A stretch of 64,000 nucleotides of DNA from Cricetomys ansorgei (Eukaryota; Chordata; Mammalia; Rodentia; Nesomyidae): the NCBI GenBank assembly GCA_026225945.1, contig JAMJFZ010000114.1:1-64000 (forward strand). The letters run 5' to 3'. Positions within the stretch are counted from its first letter, which is position 1. Every line of letters begins with the position of its first letter. The position numbers and the translations under genes were made by a program. Below, piece after piece: positions 11,830 through 20,516 of the stretch. Below the pieces are notes generated by a model. The model saw only the letters and a program-made list of their open reading frames with translations, searched no databases and was not told the DNA's origin.

Positions 11830-13000
11830 GTCCAGATCAATCTTGGCAGTGTAAGCAAACTGTAGACAAGAATTCTGGTTGCTGTAATGGCAGAAGATCA
11901 TGATCCATTGGCTCCTCATTTTCTCAACTGTATACCTGTGGAAAGTCTTATAGAAATGATGCCCATATTTCTCATTAATAAATATTAACCCCTGGACTGC
12001 CTTGCTGACTGGGAAAAGGGACACAGCTATTCTATTCAAAAGTATATTTCAATCACCTCCCAGACTTCCAAGTCCTGGCATGCGTGAGAGCTTCCCAGGT
12101 TTATTGCAAGTACATCATAAAAACTTTTTCCAGGTTAAATGCTGATCTTCCCAGGAAGAGGTAAGCCGTTCATAGAGAGAAGCTAAAGGAACCTAGATAG
12201 AGATAGAGAGTAACACACCTGAAGAAACAGAGAGAACACCCTTAACTTGCCACTCTGCTAATGAAGAAAATAGCAAGCCTGCACTGACCTAAAAGTAAAC
12301 TTTCCCAGGATTTAAAAAAGAAAGCCTTCTGAGCAAATAACAACCAATAGATAGGATTGGAAATTTGTAGTTGTGGCTCAGGAAAAATAAATACGTTCCA
12401 AGGAGCTAAAAACCTAAAAACCTCTCTTCTGGCACCTACATGTCTATTCCCTTATTTGACCCAGGCAATTGGAAATTACTTAGGAAATTCAGCCAGCATG
12501 ACACCCTGCAGTCCCTAATACACCATTGTGTCATGTCATACGGGCACTATTGATAATTACAAATTTTAAAGCTTGCAGCTGCAGAAGAAAGGACACCTCT
12601 TATCTACACCAACTCCTTCTGAGATGTGCCTGACACCTGCATACCAAACCTACATTTGTTATTTAAGTGACAGAAAAATTCTTTGTCTCCAGGCTGTTTT
12701 GGTGTGATTTCACCCTGGTGATGTTCTTTGTCAATTCCGTATTAAAAGCACTTTAAGTGTGTCATTTTTCTCTAAAAAGCGTGATCTTTGCTTGTCATTC
12801 TGAAAATACGATTGTGTGTGTCAGTGGGTCCCAGAAAGAGCACACATCTATGTTTGCTTGCCATAGAAAGAGCAAAAAAGTCTATGTTTGCTTTTTATAG
12901 AAAGAATGAGTGTCTTTTGCTCAATTGTCATTACACTCTACACCCTCTTTCGTGGAGTTTTCATGGACCCTGCTCTGAACGGAAGCTGGACATACTGCAC
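11830..13000. mobile_element. Unidentified ~1.17-kb insertion
   Basis: Sequence continuous in the 6-kb units ('gtcctggccatgctcctctt' at 23582) is split here: the left half ends near 11825 and 'actggccatgctccccttga' resumes at 12999. The intervening DNA has no meaningful frame and no recognised family. Possibly an old LTR or several insertions; ends were not resolved. Confidence 0.4.
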
Positions 13001-13581
13001 TGGCCATGCTCCCCTTGAAGATTGACCAGTGCTCTCATATTCTGCTAAAGAAAATATTTTTAACAGAAATTCTGCCATTCCCCCCACATGTGAATCTCAT
13101 CAGTGAACTCCACATTCAATCAGAAGCCTCTTCAATGCTTCTCTGGAAAAAAAGAACCTGATATAGGTGACAGCTGAGATCTAGGCCTCTCCCACTGGTC
13201 TGTCTAGTAGGTCCTCAGGGGTGTTTGGAATCTGGCGCCCAACCTCAGCCTGGACACACACCATCAGGAGGCTGGCTGAAACTGCACTGAGAAGATGGTG
13301 CTTGAGGGGCTCCCTTACAAAGTCCCCTCAATGAAAGGAAAGGATTCCCCTTTATCTCTATCTTAGCACAGAATACACTATTCACATCACAATATTACTC
13401 TTTTAATTCAATTGCATTTTCCTTACTTTTTGTTAGATATATTCATCACTTTTGCTGTGGTTCCAGTAGGTTTGTATTGATTTTTTGGATTTCTGTGTGA
13501 ACTTGAATGTGAGTGTGTATGTGTTTGAGTGTGTGTATTTATGTGTGTGTGAGTGTCTCTGTGTGTCTGTGTGTTTATGAT
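13001..13581 (-). repeat. Diverged copy of 5' intron of the FAM90A unit
   Basis: Landmarks shared with 23600-23940: 'caggaggctggct.aaactg', 'acaaagtccc', 'atcacaatatt', then a GT-rich degenerate tract at 13500-13575. 13040-13180 also contains a spacer-like patch. It joins directly to an L1-like fragment, skipping the promoter region found at this place in the intact units. Confidence 0.6.
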
Positions 13582-13770
13582 TCATATGAATGCAGAGCTA
13601 TTAGAATGACATGTCAGCTCAGAGTGGAGTCTCTAAGAGCCAGATGGGCCTGGCCAGATGTCTATCAAACTCTGAACGGAGCAGAGATGCCAGCCCAGAG
13701 GATTATACCCAGCAAAACTATCCATTACAATCCAAGGAGATAAGATATTCTGTGTGAAAACCAAGCTCCC
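13582..13770 (+). mobile_element. L1 ORF1-region fragment (decayed)
   Basis: 'atgccagcccagaggattat' followed by 'acccagcaaaact' matches the remembered rodent L1 ORF1 C-terminal region. It is the same fragment found once in every array unit and in the smaller units. Too decayed to encode protein. Confidence 0.65.
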
Positions 13771-14584
13771 TGTGTGCCTCCCTCCAGCCTCTTTGCTGAG
13801 CCTGTCACTTTTGATTACCAGTATCAGAAGAAAACAATATAGTTTTATTTTATTTTAGTTTTTTACCTAGGGAACTAAATAGAATGAGAAAGACAAGTCT
13901 ATGTGATATGCTAGTGGTATGCCTTTCTGTGATTGCACTTCAAAGCATTGGCAAACTTGGACTTAGGTCCTGGAAATGCAAACATTCTGACAATGTGTCC
14001 CTGAAGAGTAATCTATGTTGCCAAATTCTGTTGAAGAAAATATTCTTTAAGTGATTGCCATTATCCTCCCACCCAAGTTCCACCAGCCAACCTATATTCA
14101 TTCCTGAAATTCTCCTCAGATTCTCACTATTCATCTGAAGGAAAATTGGTTAAGGAGACACAGCTGAGGTCTTGTTCTCTCCTCCTGGTCTCTGAAAGGG
14201 TGACCTGGACTTGAGTCACCAGAGAGTCATTTCATGTGGTATATGTGCTATATTTCTGGAAGTCAGCGGGGCCAGAGTGCTCCCTACGAAAGTTCTTGTT
14301 TCCAAGATGAGACTCAAGGAAGGATTGGCCTATCTCTCTATGACCTTATGTTCACAGGGAAGAGGACAGTGTCCTAGTGGAACACCTTTGTGTTGAGTGC
14401 CACTCACCTTTGTGGATTTGAGTGGGACCTTGGGAAGTGTCCAAAATCCCATTGTGTTTGGCATGAGATCACAAGTGCAAACTGAAGAGTTGGAAGAAAA
14501 TTTCTTGATCACAGGGGAAAATTTCTTACAAGGTGACAACTAGTATTGAATTCTGAACAGTGAAGATATTTACAAAAAATGGGT
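13771..14584 (-). repeat. Diverged copy of array spacer
   Basis: It aligns with 17330-18060: 'taggtcctgg', 'catctgaaggaaaattggtt', 'gaccttatgttcacaggg', 'aaattt.ttgatcacagg'. The AATAAA polyadenylation motif of the intact genes is mutated here (reads AAGAAA on the minus strand near 14500). Confidence 0.7.
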
Positions 14585-14940
14585 TATAGATTCCTGCTAT
14601 GGACAATGGACCAGAGCCACCTTCAGTTGCTTCTCAGTAACACTGTCAGAGTCAAGAGTCCAAACAGAGGTGAAGGAGTCGGCTAAGAGCAGTGATTCCA
14701 CCCCTGATAGGACTTCTCAGGGGTGCAGTTCTTCTCAGTGTCAGTCAGCCAGCTCTAAATTTCACAAATCAGGCTCCTTGTCAACAGCAAGTCTCTCACT
14801 TTATGAGAAGCCCACAATGTGCTCTTCTGGACTGTCCTTTGGTCTGAGCTCAGAGATGCCAACTTCTCTCCAATCACTGTCCTCTGAAGCAGAGGAGACA
14901 TGAAGGTCCACAGAGAGGACACTCACTGGCACCTGGGAAC
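14585..14940 (-). pseudogene. FAM90A 3' UTR plus last ~25 codons, truncated
   Basis: The 3' UTR landmarks are followed on the minus strand by a C-terminal peptide frame: VPVSVLSVDLHVSS then ASEDSDW, clearly the gene's end. The intact Y-E-D triplet is changed, and the terminal Asp and stop codon are lost, with the frame running on. At 14940 the exon stops and L1-like sequence begins, so the rest of the exon is deleted. Confidence 0.75.
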
Positions 14941-15230
14941 ATTGAGAATAGAAAAGGAAGTCCCCTAATACCTAATCATCAAAACATCAACCCTACAGGT
15001 CAAAGAAAGGATAATAAAAGCAGCAAGAGCAAAAGACAAACCTATGAAAGCAGAGAAATTAGAATGAGATGTCAGTTCAATGTAGAGACTCTAAGAGCCA
15101 GAGGGTCCAGAACAGATGTGGAAGAAAGACTTCTCAGGGCACAAATGCCAGCCCAGACAATTATTCCCAGCCAAATTTTCCAATACAATCCTAGGAGGTT
15201 ATAAGATACTATGCTGTGTGAAAAGCAAGC
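14941..15230 (+). mobile_element. L1 ORF1-region fragment
   Basis: 'aaggataataaaagcagcaa' at 15006 and 'atgccagcccagac' at 15147 define the same L1 piece as in the array units, here abutting the truncated gene end. Confidence 0.65.
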
Positions 15231-15938
15231 TCCTTGAGTGCTACCCTCCTTCCTCATGGCTGAGGTTTTAGGATTTCGTGTATCAGAAGAAAACAACATA
15301 GTTTTAACTAGAAAACAAAATGAAATGTCAAGAGGAACATATGTGTTGTGTTTTTGGCCATTTCTGTGATTCCATCTAGAAGCCATGTGGGACCCGGTTT
15401 TAGGTCCTGGGAATTGAAACCTTGTGGTACTTTGTCATTGAAGAATGATCCCAGATGTCAAAATCCGTTCAAGAAATTATATAATTAAGTGCCTGCCACG
15501 ACCCTCCCACCCAAGATTCACCTGCCAACCCCATATTCATTCCCAGAACACGTCTATGCTTCTCACATCTCATCAGAATAAAAATTGGTTCACGAGGCAC
15601 AGCTGAGATCTAACTATCTCCTCCTGGTCCCTCCAAGGGTGTCCTGCTCTTGAGAGGCCAGAGAGTCATTCTGTGTGGTCCTGTAATGGGTTTGGGGAAG
15701 TCAGTGAGGCCAGAGTGCTCCCTACCAAAGCTCTTCTTTCCAAGGCAAGTCCTGAGGAAGGATTGGCCTATCTCTCTGGGACCTTATGTTCACAGGGTAG
15801 AGGGATCCTGTGGACAGTGTCCACAGTATGTTGAGTGCCATTCGTGTATGTGGATTGGTGTGGGACCTTGGGTAGTGTCCAAAATGCAATGAGGTTAGCA
15901 AGAGAACACCAGTGCAAAGTAACGATTTGGAAGAAGAA
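15231..15938 (-). repeat. Array spacer copy, intermediate divergence
   Basis: It aligns throughout with 17330-18028 with scattered substitutions and small indels. No gene is present. Confidence 0.75.
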
Positions 15939-16860
15939 TTTATTGATCACAGGGGAAAATGCCTTAGAATGTGACAACTAGTGTTTAATTGTGAACAGCA
16001 AAGTCATTTAAGAAATAAAAACGTATTGTAGGTCCCTGCTTCTGACAATGGGCCACCTTGACCTTCAGGTGCTTTTCACTGGCACTCTCAGAGTCCAGAG
16101 TCCACACAGAGGTGAAGATTTGCTAAGAGCTGTCACTCCAAACATCCTAGGAGTTCTCTGGTATGCAATTACCCTCAGTGTCAGTCACCCAGCTCTAGAC
16201 TTCAAAAGAGGAAGGGCTTTCTCAAAAGTGCCTCTTTGACCAGAGGAGAAGGCCACAGTGTGCCCCTCTGGAAAACTCCTTCGGTCTGAGCTGGGAGATG
16301 CCAAAGTCGTCCCACCTGGAGGCTCAGTCCCAGTCACTGTCCTCTGAGGAGGAGGAGACCCGAATGTCCTCACGGAGGACACTCACTGGCACCTAGCAGC
16401 AGTGAGCTCCCTGGCTGTTCTCCAGGAAGGCGGGGCTCTCTGGGGAAGGTGTTTGCTTCTCCATGGGAAGCTCTGGGGTCATTGGCTGGAACCTGCAGCT
16501 CCAGGAATCACCTTCATGTCTGGTGAAGATCATCCTCAGAGCTCCTGCTGCAGGAGGTTCCACAGAGGGCTGATGCAGTAAGTCCACAGAGGATGTGGCC
16601 GAGAGCAGAGCCCGTCTGCTGAGGAGCTGCTGTTGGTCAGTGCTGGGACTCTGGCCTGGAGCTTCCCTGCTCATTGAAGCTTCCACGTGTTCCTGCATGG
16701 GAGGAGCCTGAATTTCTGTGGAGGCCTTGGAAAGAGGCCTTGCCTTGGTCTGTTCTGGCAGATTAGAGTGGACTCTGCATTTCTTGGGGGGATTCTGGCT
16801 CAGCTGCCTGGGGTCCAGGGAAGGATTCCTGCCTGATACCCATAAGCTGTGTGGAAACCT
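15939..16860 (-). pseudogene. 3'-half FAM90A pseudogene A (in-frame stop)
   Basis: The AATAAA signal is at 15939-15944, the 3' UTR at 15945-16323, and a last-exon fragment at 16324-16860. The exon frame matches the intact proteins from WVSGRNPSL through QGAHC, then meets TAG where the intact genes read CAG, 33 bases before the end of 16393. Beyond it the remnant reads SVLREDIRV, then four serines and EDSDWD. The exon is cut at 16860 and joined to sequence that in the full units lies far upstream (24955), so exons 1-3, intron 3 and the promoter are absent. Confidence 0.85.
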
Positions 16861-16991
16861 GAGCAGAAAATGAAGGCTCTAAAGCAGAGAAATCATTGCC
16901 CCACAAACAAACAAACAAACAAATATACAAAGAAACACACCAACAAACCAAACCATAGAAAGCATTCCTAAGCCTAAACAGGAGAAGTCTA
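16861..16991 (+). repeat. (CAAA)n tract and flanks
   Basis: A short CAAA run at 16900-16922 ('caaacaaacaaacaaac') follows the deletion junction. The same tract marks the corresponding position in all larger units, for example 24992-25012. Confidence 0.8.
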
Positions 16992-17325
16992 TCAAGATTT
17001 AGAGGCGATTAGCATACCAAACACACTAGAACCTAAAGGAAAGTTCCTGACCTCACACCTAAGGATCAAAACTTCAACCCTACAGGGCAAAGAAAGGATA
17101 ATAAAAGCAGCAAGAGCAAAAGACAAACCTATGAAAGTAGAGCCATTAGAAAGAGATGTCAGTTCAATGTAGAGACTCGAAGGGCCACAAGGGCCTGGAC
17201 AGATGTGGAACAAACTCTTCTCTGAGCACAGATGCCAGCCCAGACGATTATACCCAGACAAACTATCCACTACAATCCTAGGAGGTAATGAGATAAGACA
17301 TTCCGTGTGAAAAGCAAGCTCCTTG
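16992..17325 (+). mobile_element. L1 ORF1-region fragment
   Basis: The landmarks 'accaaacacactagaaccta', 'ataataaaagcagcaagagc' and 'gatgccagcccagacgatta' agree in order with remembered L1 ORF1 3' sequence. Frames are broken. The duplicate lies 2102 bp further on. Confidence 0.65.
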
Positions 17326-18028
17326 TGTGCTAACCCTCCTTCCTCAGGGGTGAGGATTTTGGATTTCCTGTATCAGAAGAACACAACATAGTTTTAACTG
17401 GGAAACAAAAGGAAATGTCACGAGGAGCATATGTGGTGTGCTTTTGGCCATTCCTGTGATCCCACCTAGAAGCCTTGTGTGACCCAGGTTTAGGTCCTGG
17501 GAATTGAAACCTTGCGGTAATGTGTCCTTGTAGAATGATCCCAGATGTCAAAATCTGTTCAAGAACATATACTTAAGAGACTGCCGTGACCCTCCCACCC
17601 AAGATTCACCTGCCAACCCCATATTCATTCCCAGAACACTTGTATGCTTCTCACTTCTCATCTGAAGGAAAATTGGTTCAAGAGGCACAGCTGAGGTCTA
17701 AGTATCTGCTCCTGGTGTCTCCATGGGTGCCCTGACCTTGAGAGGCCAGAGAGTCATCCTGTGTTGTTCCTGTAACAGGTTTCTGGAAGTCAAGGAGGTC
17801 AGAGTCTTCCCTGCCAAAGCTCTTCCTTCCAAGGCAGGGCCTGAGGAAGGACTGGCCTGTCACTGTGTGACCTTATGTTCACAGGGGTGAGGGACCCTGT
17901 GGACAGTGTCCACAGTTGTGTTGAGTGCCACTCGTGTTTGTGGATTGGTGTGGGACCTTGGGTAGTGTCCAAAACCCCATGAGGTTAGCATGAGAACAGC
18001 AGTGCAGACTATAGATTTGGGAAAACAA
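17326..18028 (-). repeat. Array spacer, 2.1-kb unit copy 1
   Basis: It is nearly identical to 19428-20130 at a fixed 2102-bp offset. It lies downstream (in gene orientation) of the polyadenylation signal at 18029 and holds no supported gene. Confidence 0.85.
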
Positions 18029-18971
18029 TTTATTGATCACAGGGGAAAATGCCTTACAAGGTGACAACGGGTGTTTAATTGTTAACAGCAAAGTTACTTA
18101 GAAAAGAATATGTGTTGTAGGTCCCTGCTACTGACAATGGGCCTGCTTGACTTGATCCAGGTGCTTTCCATTGGCACCCTCAGAGTCCAGAGTCCACACA
18201 GAGGTGAAGCTTCTGCTGAGAGCCGTCACTCCAAACACGATAGGAGTTCTCAGGGGTGCAGTTCCTCTCAGTGTCAGTCAGCCAGCTCTCACCTTCACAA
18301 GAGGAGGTGCCTTCCCAATAGTGCCTCTTTGACCAGAGGAGAAGGCCACAGTGTGCCCCTCTGGAAACGTCCTACGGTCTGAGCTCGGAGATGCCAAAGT
18401 CATCCCACCTGGAGGCTCAGTCCCAGTCACTGTCCTCTGAGGAGGAGGAGGAGGAGGAGACCCGAAGGTCCTCATAGAGGACACTCACTGGCACCTGGGA
18501 GCAGTGAGCTCCCTGGCTGTTCTCCAGGAAGGCGGGGCTCTCTGGGGAAGGTGTTTGCTTCTCCATGGGAAGCTCTGGGGTCATTGGCTGGAACCTGCAG
18601 CTCCAGGAATCACCTTCATGTCTGGTGAAGATCATCCTCAGAGCTCCTGCTGCAGGAGGTTCCACAGAGGGCTGATGCAGTAAGTCCACAGAGGATGTGG
18701 CCGAGAGCAGAGCCCGTCTGCTGAGGAGCTGCTGTTGGTCAGTGCTGGGACTCTGGCCTGGAGCTTCCCTGCTCATTGAAGCTTCCACGTGTTCCTGCAT
18801 GGGAGGAGCCTGAATTTCTGTGGAGGCCTTGGAAAGAGGCCTTGCCTTGGTCTGTTCTGGCAGATTAGAGTGGACTCTGCATTTCTTGGGGGGATTCTGG
18901 CTCAGCTGCCTGGGGTCCAGGGAAGGATTCCTGCCTGATACCCATAAGCTGTGTGGAAACCTGAGCAGCAA
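18029..18971 (-). pseudogene. 3'-half FAM90A pseudogene B (open frame)
   Basis: The AATAAA signal is at 18029-18034 and the last-exon stop at 18417. The exon frame is open to the deletion junction near 18960 and beyond, giving 184 codons starting at 18971. It contains the whole C-terminal half of the protein: PPKKCRV (basic cluster partly lost), LRMIFTRHEGDSW, VLYEDLRV, seven serines, EDSDWD. It lacks the zinc knuckle, exons 1-3 and any recognised promoter. Upstream residues differ from the intact genes, while the last ~70 residues are almost identical. Expression is doubtful. Confidence 0.85.
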
Positions 18972-20130
18972 ATGAAGGCTCTAAAGCAGAGAAATCATTG
19001 CCCCACAAACAAACAAACAAACAAATATACAAAGAAACACACCAACAAACCAAACCATAGAAAGCATTCCTAAGCCTAAACAGGAGAAGTCTATCAAGAT
19101 TTAGAGGCGATTAGCATACCAAACACACTAGAACCTAAAGGAAAGTTCCTGACCTCACACCTAAGGATCAAAACTTCAACCCTACAGGGCAAAGAAAGGA
19201 TAATAAAAGCAGCAAGAGCAAAAGACAAACCTATGAAAGTAGAGCCATTAGAAAGAGATGTCAGTTCAATGTAGAGACTCGAAGGGCCACAAGGGCCTGG
19301 ACAGATGTGGAACAAACTCTTCTCTGAGCACAGATGCCAGCCCAGACGATTATACCCAGACAAACTATCCACTACAATCCTAGGAGGTAATGAGATAAGA
19401 CATTCCGTGTGAAAAGCAAGCTCCTTGTGTGCTAACCCTCCTTCCTCAGGGGTGAGGATTTTGGATTTCCTGTATCAGAAGAACACAACATAGTTTTAAC
19501 TGGGAAACAAAAGGAAATGTCACGAGGAGCATATGTGGTGTGCTTTTGGCCATTCCTGTGATCCCACCTAGAAGCCTTGTGCAACCCAGGTTTAGGTCCT
19601 GGGAATTGAAACCTTGCGGTAATGTGTCCTTGTAGAATGATCCCAGATGTCAAAATCTGTTCAAGAATATATACTTAAGAGACTGCCGTGACCCTCCCAC
19701 CCAAGATTCACCTGCCAACCCCATATTCATTCCCAGAACACTTGTATGCTTCTCACTTCTCATCTGAAGGAAAATTGGTTCAAGAGGCACAGCTGAGGTC
19801 TAAGTATCTGCTCCTGGTGTCTCCATGGGTGCCCTGACCTTGAGAGGCCAGAGAGTCATCCTGTGTTGTTCCTGTAACAGGTTTCTGGAAGTCAAGGAGG
19901 TCAGAGTCTTCCCTGCCAAAGCTCTTCCTTCCAAGGCAGGGCCTGAGGAAGGACTGGCCTGTCACTGTGTGACCTTATGTTCACAGGGGTGAGGGACCCT
20001 GTGGACAGTGTCCACAGTTGTGTTGAGTGCCACTCGTGTTTGTGGATTGGTGTGGGACCTTGGGTAGTGTCCAACACCCCATGAGGTTAGCATGAGAACA
20101 GCAGTGCAGACTATAGATTTGGGAAAACAA
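18972..20130. repeat. (CAAA)n, L1 fragment and spacer, 2.1-kb unit copy 2
   Basis: It repeats 16870-18028 with few changes. It contains the CAAA run at about 19002-19024, the L1 ORF1-like piece at 19094-19427 and the spacer up to the polyadenylation signal of gene 1. With 16.4-18.5 kb it forms a recent direct duplication of about 2.1 kb. Confidence 0.85.
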
Positions 20131-20136
20131 TTTATT
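20131..20136 (-). terminator. Polyadenylation signal AATAAA, gene 1
   Basis: Minus-strand AATAAA lies 381 bases past the stop codon and is conserved in all full units. Confidence 0.75.
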
Positions 20137-20516
20137 GATCACAGGGGAAAATGTCTTACAAGGTGACAACGGGTGTTTAATTGTTAACAGCAGTTACTTA
20201 GAAGAGAATATGTGTTGTAGGTCCCTGCTACTGACAATGGGCCTGCTTGACTTGATCCAGGTGCTTTCCATTGGCACCCTCAGAGTCCAGAGTCCACACA
20301 GAGGTGAAGCTTCTGCTGAGAGCCGTCACTCCAAACACGATAGGAGTTCTCAGGGGTGCAGTTCCTCTCAGTGTCAGTCAGCCAGCTCTCACCTTCACAA
20401 GAGGAGGTGCCTTCCCAATAGTGCCTCTTTGACCAGAGGAGAAGGCCACAGTGTGCCCCTCTGGAAACGTCCTACGGTCTGAGCTCGGAGATGCCAAAGT
20501 CATCCCACCTGGAGGC

